A DNA stretch of 64,000 nucleotides from Dipteris shenzhenensis (lineage: Eukaryota; Polypodiophyta; Polypodiopsida; Gleicheniales), in the NCBI GenBank assembly GCA_047967505.1, contig CM106541.1, one strand, 5' to 3'. Positions 32,913 to 46,079 of the stretch are shown piece by piece; within the stretch, counting starts at the first letter, position 1; each line of letters starts with the position of its first letter. The position numbers and the translations under genes were made by a program. The notes under the pieces are model-generated. The model made no database searches. It saw only the letters and a program-made list of their open reading frames with translations, and was not told where the DNA came from.

Positions 32913-34709
32913 AAGCCGCACTCAGGATTACGTGGCGGCCTGATTGCTGGGGTTTCTTTTTTTGGCCCCGCTTTTTTGATTTTGATGCGTTTTTCCCGAT
33001 TTTCGGGAGGATTTTTCGTGCGAGGGAAAAACAAAAACTTTCAAACGCGGAAACTGCCGTGTTGAAAAAACAGCCTTCCCCGGCCGAGAAAACCGACCGC
33101 CTTAAAACCGCTTTTGAAAACCCAACAATTAATACCCGGTCCATCTTGTCAAAAACACCCACCTTGCTTAACCCTCAAGTTTGCTCCATTCACCCTTGCC
33201 ATCCCGTCTTTAAGTCTTGGTCAAGACGTTTTGCCGGTTTGACTCCCTTGTTTGCCATTATTAATTTCACCATCCATTTTACAAATTTTCCCCCCTTCCT
33301 CTCATTTTTACACTTTCACGACCATGCTCCTTCATATCGTCCATGCTCCTTGCTCTTGTCCCATGTACCCATATCGTTCTGGGGCGGGAGGGACTATAGG
33401 CATACCCTCTATTGGGTCCCTATATGAGCCCTTTGACAGTCCTTCGAGGTTCATATTATGAGCCCCTTGAACATTGAAAACCGTGCCAGTGTCACTGCTG
33501 CTTATCAAGGGAAATATTGTCTTTGATTTCAGAAGATAATCAATTGCTAACAATGCTCCCATGCTCTAGGGTTTGGAGTTCTTGAAGCACATAACAAAGA
33601 CTCCTTCGCCAAGCGCCTAAAAATATAATGAGACACCATCTTTATCTTTTGTCTTTATTTTGCTACTTTAATGAACACAAGGGACATCATCCCCATTCTC
33701 TTGTTTGAAATATGGAAAAGGTAATCCAACATGAAGAAATTTCTCCCTCTTTTTATATCTTCCCAGGAGGGAAAAGGGTCCATGCACTCTTGAAATTTAT
33801 TTAAGTACATTCCACACAATGGATAAACACAAGATAGCCTCCTTCTCCCTTAACTAGTTACGACACGTGATATGAATTCATACTATCTTATTTGTCACAT
33901 TGTTTAGCTTGTGGTGTGCAAATTTCAAGAAGAATGCACATGTATATGATAAATCTTCACCAATTCTATAATCGATAGCTATAATTTTGCCATGTCAAAA
34001 GGCAACTTTATCTTATTAGAAGGTGAAACCTATACGGGATAACTTCCTTTAAAATCCTAATACGAATTGTATGCATGTCGTTTCAAAATATAAAATTATA
34101 ACTTCTATTTCTCATTTAGCGTTAGGCTTATAATTCTCGAGAATCACATATAGGGAAATAATATTATATAAGTAAGTCTCAATAGAAAATTAGACTACAA
34201 GTTGCTATCATGATTCCTTCCATACCCTCCATTACAATTTATCTGGAGATTAGTTCAACATGTTCAAATGTTTAAAACTTGCTTTTGAAACGCGAGCATC
34301 ATACGTGGGCAAGATTATAACCTAACTTCTTTAAGCGACATGTTGCTCAATACAAAAAGACTGAATTGTCAAAAGCATCGTGAGCTTCACTCAAGAAATA
34401 TGAATGTGCATTGGTGGGATAGAAATAGTTAGTAATAATTATATATGTTTGCAATAAAAGTGATAGTCGACAATAGTTATTATTGTTCGATATCAAGGTT
34501 TACAAGACTAAAGGAGAATGTACATGCTTACCTATAAAATATCTAAAGTTATCTTGCAGTTGCCTACTTCAGATCTGCTCAAAATAGGCAACTTCTATAC
34601 ACTCTCCCAATGCATAAGTGTTTTATTTAATTGCATACAATATTCGATTGCGCATGACCATACTTATTACATCGTATTACTTAGATTTGAGCTCCAAGCG
34701 CCCCCCCCT

Positions 34710-34741
<32 letters not shown>

Positions 34742-36334
34742 TTCTCTCTAAAACACACACACAAAAACTGGCACGCATAGACGTAGAAGTAATTTCCATT
34801 AGAATATTACTTGCTATCTTATGATTTTATGTTGATAACACTAACAATATTTTTTTTGTGCTCTCATTTTCTACTTATAAATAATTATCTATCCTTAAGT
34901 TTTCCCAAAAAACATTATAGAGCCACGTGCAAGTTGAAGTCTAAATACTTCCCTTTTAATCCCATGAATTGATTAAGTCCCATGTGGAGTAAAATCCAGA
35001 GTACATGCAACATGATTATAGATGTAACACTATAAATACGTTCTCTTTTTCTTAAATGTTAAGTTAAATATAAGAAAGCTTGTGTCCAAGCAAAGTGCAT
35101 ATCAATTTGGGCACATAGTATATGTAACTATGACTCTATCTCCATGTAAGGTTTCACACATGTTGTGCACATAGATATGTACACTTAACTAAAGCATTGC
35201 ACCTTTTACAAATAGTTGGATTGTTGTGTGACAAGACATTAGTTGTTTAAATGATAGTAGGTTCAAAATTCTATTCCAACTTACAAGTATCCAAGCAAAC
35301 AAGTGGTTAAACTACCATATTTGAGCTTTGGGGAAACTACAAAAGAGAATAATATACTCTAGGTAGAAAATAACCTTCATGAACCAATATTAAGTCTATT
35401 GAGAAGTTCTAAAGTGATGGTTGGAAGACTAAGACTAAGTTATGTCGAGTCACAAGTATTAATTCTCCATGTATGCATCTAATCTACTAAATATTTTATA
35501 GGGAGCTAATATACACATATTGGTACATATAGATATTACGATCCAATCCTTTATTTCTTTGTAAACATCCAATCTCTATACTGTGAAATAGCTAATAAAT
35601 CCAATTATGTACCTCAATATAGACCATTTGAATAGTGTGCCAACACAAGTTGTTGCATGATGTATCTTGTAAAGAAGTGTGCTTTAAAGCCATGTCTAAG
35701 AGAATTTAATTTTTATCATGCAAATGTAAAGAAATGCAAAGAGAGCCTCTATTAGGAGATAATGGAACACTCTCACTCAAATTTCACTCATAAAAAAAAG
35801 AAGGCTACATACAAGGGAATGGTAGATTTGTAGACACACACTTAGTATGCAACCTTATTCCCATTGCTTGACAAGGGACTTAGCATATGCTCACCTTAAT
35901 CCTCTTACCAAATGTAATGTATGGCTAAAGAGAGAGAAACCAAAAAGAAATCAAAAGAAAGGACGATATACTGGAAAAAAATATGAGATGAGAGTGAGTC
36001 TGTGGTGACCAACAAATGTCCATTGCTTCCTTGGTTGATTAGTGTTAACAAGCATAATGACAACCACTTAAGTTTTCATTGGTTAATGCCTCCCCCCACA
36101 ATCCAAAATACTAAAAATTCTACAAGGATTTGTAATTTTGTGAGTGTGTATAACACATTTGCATGTAAATGTTTGAGTGACTCTCTCTCTCTCCGCCCCC
36201 CCCCCCACACATGCGTGCATGTGCGCATGCATGCACACGCACGCATGCAAGCACACACGTACACACATTTTCTCTTTCTCTCTCACTCTCTCTCCCCCTT
36301 ACTTGTGTGTGTGTGTGTATGTGAGTGAGAGGGG

Positions 36335-36368
<34 letters not shown>

Positions 36369-37437
36369 AAGAGAATAAGAGATTTGCAAAGATTCAACTT
36401 GTTTGTTGTGACAAGTCACTACATAATAGTTGCGGTGTTGATTTCAGAATTTAGCTTATGGTTGGTTATCTTCTTTGATGAAGGCCACAAGTGGCATTTA
36501 GTTTTTCCGCACATCAACAAAGAATACACTTCTTTCCAATGACAAGAAGCAAACAAATGCTAGTTGCATATATGAAACTTTGCTAAAAGTTTGAATTTTC
36601 ATTTATCTCCACATTTCAATATCATGGACAATGTCATGGAAGACTTGAGAAGGGAAACATGTAAGAATGGCCGAATGCATTAAAGAGGCAGTAGGCAAGG
36701 AGTCAAAATTACTCAAGCTAAGTACTCAAAGTTGACCTATCAACTAGCCACATACAATCTTGATCTAAGTGGAATGCTTGCTATCCTTGGAAAGTTTTTG
36801 ACCTATACATAACCAGTGCTTAACAAAGCAACTCAAGCAAAAACCAAATACACAAACACTTTTAACACACAACATCTTTTAGGACATGGTACTAATTTCT
36901 AGCAAATCCAAGTGCAAACAAAGAAGGTTTGGAGACAATTGAATTAAACAAATCAAGCTAATAGAGCAACTCAATATTCAAGCCCGATTAGACAGGAAGA
37001 TAGTTGCTCTTTAGTGACTCAACATGTGGTAAGAAAATATGCAAATGCATTTAATGATCATATGCATAAAGCAAAGTGTCAAATTTTTACATCATGGCCT
37101 CATGGGAGTTAATCTTGTTATTTCACAAAAACTTATTGAATTGCCTACCAAATTAGAAGCTCAAAGTGAAACTCATTCAAAACATTACATTAAGAACCAA
37201 AAGTTTTAGCAAAAAGGTCAAATGATCTAAATTGTAAACTGACGCAAAACCCTGACTCTGTGTATTTGTAAAACCTTGATTCGGAAGGGGGTTAACGCAT
37301 GCAAGCAAGCATATATTTAAAATGACCTACATTCAAATCTTGATATTTTTAAAACCATGTGTATACATGTTTGGATGTTTTGAATTTAAAGTTCCCCTCC
37401 ATATATTTACAAAAGCTCATTACATTGAATAACTATT
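32913..37437. other. AT-rich region without genes; microsatellites
   Basis: No domain-bearing frame on either strand. Low-complexity tracts: C-rich plus (CT)n at about 34700-34748, and a CT/CA/TG/GA compound tract at 36179-36370. 33500-36000 is notably AT-rich. It may hold LTR remnants without coding content, but none could be bounded. Confidence 0.45.
36179..36370. repeat. Compound microsatellite CT-C-CA/TG ... TG-GA
   Basis: The left side has (CT)n, a C run, then alternating CA/TG/CG. The right side has (GT)n then (GA)n. The right half is roughly the reverse complement of the left, so the tract could fold on itself. Confidence 0.8.
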
Positions 37438-40067
37438 TTAAGATCCCCTTAAGTAAGTCTTATTCTTCATGAGTGAACTCATCTCTGATTGCATAGCATA
37501 CTCCCACTTGCGCTGATCCTCGTGCATCATAGCCTCTCTGTAGCAAGAAGGCTCCCCGCAATCAGTAAGCATCACATAGTCTACCCCTGGAACAAATCTC
37601 TCAGGTGGTCTAGACACTCTAGCTATTCTTCTCAAGGGCAGTTCAACTTGCTATCCCACCTGCATATCAGCCACATTTGGCTCATCATTGCCACCAATAG
37701 ATGATCCATTATCTACCCTTGATTGTGTACCTATGGGAGTACCTAGTGGCACCATTTCCTGCACATTCGGTGTATGGACAACTTGCTGTCTATCAACATA
37801 TGCGGGTGGATTCACACCCTGGAAAGTGATTCTCCTCATTTCCACATCCCTCTTATGCATCTTCTTCTCATTGAAGACCACATCATGGCTTCATATGATT
37901 TTCTTTGCTTCTGGATCCCAAAGACAATAGCCTATCTCTCCACTTTCACCATAACCAAGAAAGATGCATTTCCTAAACTTAGGATCTAGCTTCTTCCGAA
38001 GCTCTTTTGGCACATGTGCATATGCCTCACACCCAAATATACGCAAATGAGAGTAGGAGGGCTTCTTGCCACTCCATGCCTCTTCAGGAATACCACCATC
38101 CAAACTCTTGCTAGGTGATCTATTGATCACATGCATTGCAATCTTCATTGCCTCAGCCCAAAAACCACCAGAAAGACTTGCATTGGAAAGTATACATTGC
38201 CACCTTTCTTGAATGGTGCAGTTCATTTGTTCTGCAATTGGATTTTGCTCTGGAGTACGAGCGGACCCTCTTGATCCCACATGTATCACAGAAATGCTGA
38301 AAGTCATGAGAGATATACTCTCCACCATTATCAGTTCGTAGGCATTTAAGCATTCTACCTGACTGATTTTAAGCCAAAGTCAACCATTTTTGAAATATGT
38401 GGAACACATCGCTTTTCCAAGCTATAGCATAAGCCCACATTTTCCTAGTTGCATCATCAATGAATGTCACATAGTATTCAGCCCCGCCTAATGACCGTGT
38501 AGGCATGGGACCACATATGTTTGAATGCACCAAATCAAGCCTTTTAAGCTCTTTCTTTCCCTTCTTTTATGGGCTGATTTAGTATGCTTCCCATAGAGAC
38601 AATACTCACAAAATTCAAAGTCAGAAAAATTCAAATGTGGTACATAATCCAAACGGAATAAGAGTTTCATTCCATTCTGGCTCATGTGCCACAAAGAAGT
38701 ACTTGGCTGCTCGGTTATTACAACAACATGATCAGACACCCCTGATACGTGTAAGATATAAAGTCCCACATTTGGCACCCCTAGCCAAAACCATAGAGCC
38801 CTTTTGAAGTTTCCAACTCCTAAAGCCAAACGTGGTCTGAAAACCAATATCATCTAGCTGATCCGCTAAAATAAGACTCTTGGTCAGCTTAGACACATGT
38901 CTCACATTTTTCAAAACAAATGCAAACCCATTTACAAAAGAAAACTTTATGTCACCTGCTCCCACTATGTCACATGCATAGTTATTTCCAAGATGCACAC
39001 ACCTGTCTTTCCATTGTCATAAGTAGAGAACCATTCCCTATGGGGAGTAACATGGAATGAAGCACTAGAATCCAAAATCCAATCCTAGGAATATGCATCA
39101 TCTGAAGTGGTAAGCAAGTCTGTAGGTAGACTAGACATGAAGAGAATGTCATTGTAACTATCATTACTGATTGCATTAATCTCCTCGATCTTCATCTTTC
39201 TGCATCCACTCAGGCGACACCTCGGGGGTCTACCCCTACGCTCTCTTGGACTCTCTTCCTTCTTATTTGCATCCTAATTTGCATTCTTTTTCTTATCCTT
39301 TTGCTCTCTTTTCAGCTTGTAGTAATCCTTTTTCATGTGGCCCTTCTTGCCACGGTGGTAACACTCAATGTTTCGCGCCCTAGATTTGCTATGAGACTTC
39401 CCTCTTTCTTGGTACTTCCCCCTAAACTGTGATCTACCCCTTTGCACATTTAAGGTTGTATCCTACTTGTTGCCATCCATAGACTTTCGTCTAATCTCCT
39501 CGGCCAACAAGCTACCCACGACATCATCAAACTTCAGAACTCCACTAGGTGCAGAGTTACTCACAGCTGTGCGGAAGGTATCCCATGAGGATGGCAATGA
39601 ACATAAGAGAAATATTGCCTTAGTCTTCGCATCAAAATTCATCTTTTGAGCCTAAAATTGGCTGAAAATAATATTGAATTCATTCAAGTGAGAAGCAATG
39701 GAGACCCCTTCATCTGCAGCTCAAACAACCTCTTCATGAGGTAAACTTTATTAGAGGCAGTTTCCTTCTCATAAGTGGCACATAATTTCTTCCACAAATC
39801 TTCCGTAGTCTGCTCATTTACTACTATGAAATAAACTGACTTTGCAAGATGAAGTCTAATAGTAGACTTTGCTAATGCATCAAACTCATTCCAATCATCC
39901 TCAGACATATATGCAGGCTTAGCTTCAATCCCTGCCAAGGGTTTAATCTGCTTCTTTTGAATAAGCACATCTCTTATCTGTTCTTTCCACAAAGAAAAGT
40001 TTGTCCCATCAAACTTTTTAATTTTGGAACCAGTGCAACCCAATGCAAACCACAAATGAGCGCACAT
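37438..40067 (-). mobile_element. Ty1/copia gag-PR-INT remnant, RT and RNase H deleted
   Basis: Minus-strand order: gag from 40067 ('KKFDGTNFSLWKEQIRDVL', 'EDLWKKLCATYEKET'); zinc knuckle about 39350-39400 with two of three Cys replaced (C-Y-H-R ... D-Y); protease 'WILDSSASFHV' (about 39050-39085; the usual D-S-G is D-S-S); pre-integrase 'FCEYCLYGKH' (about 38585-38620); integrase core 'LRTDNGGEY' (about 38320-38345) and 'TPEQNPIAEQMN' to 'CIFLGYGE' (37940-38260); linker to 37438, where 'NKTYLRGS' breaks off at the beginning of RT. Several frameshifts. The primer site and LTR lie upstream at 41064-41354, so the leader is about 1 kb. Confidence 0.8.
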
Positions 40068-41063
40068 GGCTCAGTCTGCAACCAGAGTGATCTGCATAAG
40101 GTGTGTCCAAGAAATCACGGCCCCATGGCAATGATCGCTAGTGAAAATAAAACCTGGGATGTCTCAAAACATGAGCGTCACTGCATAATCGAACTCACTG
40201 CATAATCGAACTCAGCAAGACCATCTATAAATATCTCTCTTCTGCCACAACTCCAAAATCTCATCCAAGGATGGAGTAAGAGCCTGTCAACCCTTGCATT
40301 TCTTTGCAAAAATGGACCTTAGGAAACTTAACCTTAGCAAAAATGCCACATGGCAATCAATGAGAAGGTCTTAGAAACTTTGAGAAATTTCCTTCAAAGA
40401 GACGACGGAAAAACACAGAGAATCACAACTCCCTCAATTCTTTATGGAATAGCAAGTAGCTTTGTACACATATGTTTTAGGCAGTCCTAGATCCAACGGG
40501 ACAGACAACTATGCAAATGGAGGCCCGGATGTTGAGTTTCCACTCACACAAACTACAGCTTTAGAACTTCATGGAATCGGAAGTAGCTTCACAGGTAATA
40601 GTTTTGGATTGCTCTAAATTCACTAGGAGTGTTTGAACTGCAAATGGTGGCCTGGATATGGAGATTCAATACACAAATCCGTGCAGAAAATTGAATTTCG
40701 TCACTTTTTGTAGGAGCTGTAACTTTTCACTGAAACCTTGGATGACAGAGATCTAAGAACAAAAAATGAAGTACTCAAAGTCTTCTACAACTTTGCTTTA
40801 GATCTTAAGGTGAGATTCAGCTTCTAGAGAAAGATATCTTCATCATAAGACTCTCAGGTCTAAAATAGACCGTCTTTTTGCCTCTAAAACCACCTGTTGC
40901 CTTACAAAAAATCACTTAGAGAACTTTCCAAAGGTTTCTACACAAACTCTGCACATCAAGATGGAGGCAAAGACACCCAACGGAGCTTCTCCTTCCTCCC
41001 ATAGAGCTGTAGCAATAGACTTCAGGCTTTAGGCTCACACCCAGGCTTAGCTAGAACACCCTC

Positions 41064-41075
41064 GCTCTAATACCA
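41064..41075 (-). other. Primer binding site, initiator-Met tRNA type
   Basis: The minus strand reads TGGTATTAGAGC, one base from TGGTATCAGAGC, the copia primer site complementary to the 3' end of initiator tRNA-Met. Two bases separate it from the presumed LTR end (CTCTCA). Confidence 0.75.
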
Positions 41076-41077
41076 GT

Positions 41078-41354
41078 TGAGAGATCTCAACAACGGAAGT
41101 GGAATGAAAGAATGAGAGAGAGAGGGAGAGCTAGAAGAGAGAGCCACACAAGTTTTTGGTGGGTGCAAAACACCCTAATCTTCTATGTCATCCATATATA
41201 TATGTGTTTGAGTATTGTACATAACCAGGGTTAAAGTACTATGGTCTTTAACCCCCACAATTTGAAGCAACATTACAATATTGTGAGGGAGGAAGACATT
41301 TAAATGGTGGATAAAAAATTCCATTAAAGTTAAGGAAAAATTTAATGACTTTCA
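41078..41354 (-). repeat. Candidate LTR next to the primer site
   Basis: The left edge (TGAGAG on plus, next to the primer site) is well supported. The right edge is a guess at CTTTCA, 41354, giving 277 bp and imperfect TG...CA ends. A purine-rich minus-strand word (CTTGAGGGGAAGATAAG) lies just beyond and resembles a polypurine tract. Confidence 0.4.
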
Positions 41355-41686
41355 TCTTATCTTCCCCTCAAGCTATTGAGATGTTTACTTTATTTTCTTA
41401 TAAATGAATAGAATTCAAAAGGATTGTTGTACCCTTGTACAATAGTTCATTAATTTGATTAAAACAAATATTATTGAGAATATAAGCATTGAAAGTACAA
41501 AGAGACGTCTTAAATGGAGATCGTAAAGTACCAAAGTACATTTTCACCGACCAGAAAAGAATCTACATGAGTGAATGATATCCAAAAGGCCCATGCTGTA
41601 AAGCGTATATAATAACTATGCAATTTCTGCACTTGCATGTACAATATTGGAAACCAAACCCCCAACTTTGGCATACAGTCACATTG

Positions 41687-42589
41687 TCATGCAGTTAAGT
41701 GCATGGCAACCACCTTATTCACCTCAAAATATTGTGCCTCTGTAGCTCCAGCGACTCGAAAAACCACCTCCATACTTAGGCTAACCTTTGCACTCAACAC
41801 AGAATCCAGGTACGTGTTATTTCTATTTTTCAAAGCCATCGCACGGCAATCACGAGCAATGCAACTCACTTCCACATACCCTGCAAAGCAGCATAAAATG
41901 TGAAACAGTAAAACTCTAGCACTGAGAGGGAGCAGCAGTTGGAAATTGGTAAACAATAAGGTGAAATATGTCCTTCAATTCACAGCTTGTGAAGAATATT
42001 CAACCAAGTGTATGGAATTGTAACGTTTTCATTATTTATAAAAAGACAAAAGCAAATGCACAGCTATCATCTACCTTGAATACCGAACATATATTGTCGA
42101 TTTGTCATCCTCAATTGGCTTATATGTGACCTCTTCACCATTTTGAGAGACTCTATATCTGAAGCCTGCCCTTTGAAGTCTTGAAAATCTCCAAAGACAG
42201 TGTGTCCTCCTTCCAGCTCAAGCCTGGCAGGAATTAAAGACCACTATAACCCTTGACTGTTCAGTCTATGAGGCCCCTTTCTAATCTAAAAGCAGCAGGG
42301 CGTTTCAAATTTCAATACATGCCTTGGAGACAATTTAAATGCATTAAAAACATATCCAATTGTACAAAATCTAGTGCTTACTTCAAAAATTGAAACTTCT
42401 AAAATTGCGGAGTCTTTGATCTTTCAAATAAATTACTGCAAGTACAACTTGTAATAAGACTCCAAACTGAACAAAGGGTCCTCAATGAAATATAATAGTA
42501 ACTAAAGAGAGATCATGTACTGCCATTTATAGTCACAAACAAACTGGAGCGTTTTATATACAAGTAACTTGTGGAGAAAAGTACACATT

Positions 42590-42621
<32 letters not shown>

Positions 42622-44339
42622 AGATGGTACCCTTATAGGTAAACATAACTATGCTCCACCTGAGTCCCATCTGGGCGAACCATGCCAAAGACTATCCACT
42701 AGACTATATAATAGTGGTGTTCCAGACTGTTCGTGGATGCTACGAGTCAACTGTGGGCACATGGATCAAATCGTGTTGACATCCCGGGCTTGTTCAACAG
42801 AGCTTTTCTAAGGGAGGGTGATGGAGCATATGCATCGACACTGTGGGTGTAGGCCCACGCACAAAAGTCTATAGATGGATGCCGACGCCTCGAACAGGCC
42901 TAGTGGCAAGACAGATCTGCAAAGGACCAGCACTGGTTAGCATCAGAAAACCTCTGCAACTGGTCGGCATACAGGTGCTGGAGGAAGTAGACCTGCATAG
43001 AAGATGGGCCAATGGCCGCAATAGACTGGACCTCGACAAGCAGCAGACTACACGAGGCAGTCAGGCGTACGAAGAACCACGGACCAGTTCGGCTGGTTTG
43101 TGGCTGTTAGTCTGTTTAGAGACTGGTTAGCCAGCTGGAGGGCCTGGAGCCCTCTATAAATAGGCCTCTTTGGGGGGCAGACACTCTTCAGCAGTCCCAG
43201 CCTGCAGGTCACATTTCATTTTTAGGGGCAGAGGGAACGAAGCATCCACACATACAGTTGGTTGCAGGGCAGAAGCCCAGACATCCACAGCACACCTTGG
43301 TGCAGACCTATAACTGTAGAAAAGCATAAGGTGGTGCAATGGAGGGGGCTCGTCTGCAGACAATGTGACCAGATTTTGCAGGAGTGCTCAACCTAGAGCA
43401 GCCACTGAGGTCTGATAGGAGACACAGTGACCTAGGAGGAGTCTACAGCAGATAAAAAAACAGAGCATGTTCTTAGTGGCTTACCTCAGCGTATTTTTGC
43501 TGATGGTATTGTCACAGATTTGGCTATATTCTGTACTTGCACATCACCTCTATTTATAAGATTTTTCCACCGAATATCTCTGTGTATTCTCTCCATATCT
43601 GAAGTGTTCTCTCTACAAGCACATGGAATGACTTGGCACTCAAGGTTTTTGTTATGAGATCTCAAGACTTAAGGGTAGGCTGTACCGAGCAATCCTTTTC
43701 TCTAACACTTACAACCAGACACTAAATACAAGTATCGAACTTAAGCCCTCATCATCATCTCTAATTATTCAAGTACTATTATACATCTAAAGTTGCAAGC
43801 CCTACAGCGATTTGGGGACCTTGATTTAGAGTTTGTTTCTTGAAGTGATGTACTGCCACAATAACAAATGCATCATCCATATTCAAAAAATTAGACCTTC
43901 AGTGGAACATCATCAATTTGCATGACAAGGTTCTATATCAAAATTGGGAGGAATGATGATTAGTCCTTCACTCCACTAATACTGCTACCATAACAGATGA
44001 GAATTATGAGAAGTGTTGAGGCTGTCCACAAGGATTACCAGTCAAACAATCGCAACATAAGGGTCAACTCAAGGGTAAATCCATATCGTGTATAACCAAA
44101 ACAACTATACATTTAACGAAAGAGCAGGGAATACAGCTCACTCTTACCTGTCCCATGTTGGGGCTGTGCTTAGTATAAAACGAAGTTGCTGTACAAGATC
44201 ATGCCGTAAGCCCTTTTGCTTTTTTGGCACTGCTAGCTTTATCCAGTCAACCATGTTCTTCTTCGCTTCCATAGACATGAAGGATTCCCACTTATCGAAA
44301 GAGAGCACTTCTGGCTGGGAAAGAATTGCTTTATCTACT
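41687..44339 (-). CDS. Unrecognised host gene, three C-terminal exons
   Basis: Exons in order: 44339-44148 (acceptor gcttggcag, donor GTAAGAGT), 42223-42075 (acceptor attcctgccag, donor GTAGAT), 41880-41687 (acceptor gctttgcag, ends TGA). Splice phases agree at both joins (2/1, then 1/2), giving about 177 residues without a stop. Readable parts: 'FDKWESFMSMEAKKNMVDWI' and 'KKQKGLRHDLVQQLRF' in the first, 'LELEGGHTVFGDFQDFKG' across the second start, and 'YVEVSCIARDCRAMALKNR' and 'LSMEVVFRVAGATEAQYFEV' in the last. I do not recognise the family. Upstream exons should lie above 44339 but were not found before the LINE at 45 kb. The first intron (about 1.9 kb) carries a GA repeat and an LTR-like block. 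Confidence 0.6.
42591..42620. repeat. (GA)15 microsatellite
   Basis: Uninterrupted GA/AG repeat inside the first intron of the unrecognised minus-strand gene. Confidence 0.9.
42819..43710 (+). repeat. LTR-like block with polypurine tract and TATA box
   Basis: A polypurine tract (aagggaggg, 42810-42818) is directly followed by TGATGGAGCAT, resembling the 3' LTR start TGATGGAATG of the copia element at 51181. TATAAATA at 43155-43162 would be the LTR promoter. The right end is uncertain; one candidate is ctctaaca near 43708. It is in the intron of the gene at 41687-44339, in the opposite orientation. No internal coding region remains. Confidence 0.45.
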
Positions 44340-44989
44340 CTGCCAAGCACCCAGTCATCCAGTGTTTAAGATAAAACCAGAAATCAAACAGAAAATTTGT
44401 TTGTGGCCACGAAAGGAAAGTGATTGCTTGGAAAAGAGTCTTAGAAAGACAACAATACAACCATCAACAAAGAAAGCAACATGACTTTTTAAAGCATTCA
44501 AGCCTAACATTTTACAAGTCCTCGAACAGAGCAAAGACTCTGCTCAAAAGTTTCAAGAGATGAAAGCTGGGAGTTGGAAATTTCTAAAAAATGCAGACAA
44601 GGAGGGGATTAGCACAATTATCTCTTAAAGAAAACGACCCAATGCTGACAAAAACCTCAAAACAGTCAACTTTGGTATTTCTTCTTTTCTAAAGAACCAT
44701 ATACTGCTTAGTTGACGAATGGAAAGCACATATACCTTCATAAACATGTATCCATCTCACGACTTGCAGGGCAGGCAGGGAAGGGCAGGGGAGTAGAGGA
44801 GGGAAGGGGATGGAGGAGGGGCGGGGGGAGGAAACCGGGGGAGGGGGCAAGAAAAAGAAATGAAGCAAGAGAAGCATAAAACAAAGCCAAATGTAGAAAG
44901 AAAGCTCACTTAGTACACCAAGTATGCATACATTCGCATTGAATGTAGAAAAAAATCACATAGTAAGCCAAGCTATCCATACATTCTCA

Positions 44990-45530
44990 TCAATTCCCAA
45001 GCATAAGCTACCATCTGCGTTTTTGGAAGATTCCGGAATCTCTTTGCTAACAATGCTTACCAAGCTATAAAATCCAATCCCAAAGAGGCGTCTTCCCTTT
45101 TTTGGTTACACGGTCAGTAATGCCAGATCAGTTGTAGAGGTTGAAGACCTTCTAGAGCCCCTTATTGGGAGGGTTATTAGGTGTTAGCTGATTTGCAGAG
45201 AGTCTTTTGGAGAAAGCTCTGGAAATTCCGAAGAAATAGAAAGGTTACTTTATTTTTTTGGCTTTCTATGTATGGAGGGATTGCAGTGAACAGGTGGAGA
45301 TCCAGGTGGAGCAGGTTCTCGTTTGCAGAGGAGTCGATTCATCATTGCTTATGGGACTGCAGGCATGCGAGAGTCATTTGGATAGGGGCTGCCAGGATTC
45401 TCAGCACTTTTATTCCCTCTCATTTCTTCATGACATGGGGATTAGTGGCTTGGCTCTCTTTGTCAGGACCTCAGATTTTTTATGAGTGGCAAGATGCTTC
45501 CTGAGCCATCTCTATTCGACGACACCTAGT
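44990..45530 (+). pseudogene. LINE ORF2 C-terminal (zf-RVT-like) fragment
   Basis: Open frame 45181-45504 reads 'KLWKFRRNRKVTLFFWLSMY', 'RWSRFSFAEESIHHCLWDC' and 'HARVIWIGAARI', the pattern of the zinc-binding tail found after RT in plant LINEs. A weak same-strand reading precedes it from about 44990. 5' truncation is usual for LINE copies. Ends with TGA at 45502. Confidence 0.65.
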
Positions 45531-46079
45531 TGAGCCTTGTTCTCTGCAGGATGTTCCTATCTCCTGATATAGACCAGTACATGCTGATGTGGATTCCGTG
45601 CAGCAAGTCAACCAGTTTTGGGGGGCAACCAGCCCTTATGAAAGGGGCAATTTGGGTCATCACTTGGAGCAGCCCTCAAGACAGCAGATAGGAGCAGCAG
45701 TCAGACGGCCTATACTCAGGAGGTGAATGTGACCTAGAAGAAGCTGTAGGCTCAGCTAGAGTGTCAGCCCACCTAGGCTGGCTTTCCGGACAGTAAGGTG
45801 GAAGGGATTTTTTTTTTTTTTCATGAAAGAGACTTCCACTCGATGCGGATGCTGAGCTGGAGAGAAACCAAGTTTGAGGCTGAAAATGCCACCTCAACCC
45901 TGATGTAGTCTCCATTCCATAAGGAATAAAACCCTCTAGACAGAGGCTGCCCGGGAGGACCCCTGCATGCTCGCCCAACTTGCCGTGAGAGTGAATGGTA
46001 TCAGCCCAAAATCTGGCCAAGGTATGAGAAGGACTTCTGGCCACTTGGCAGGCTGCCACTGTCTTTTCTATCTGCAACA
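45531..46079. other. No gene seen; 14-bp T run at 45808-45821
   Basis: No domain recognised in either direction. Confidence 0.4.

Noticed and set aside
36076-36419. Cys/Ala/His-rich and Ser/Leu-rich frames
   Set aside because: Translations of the compound microsatellite.
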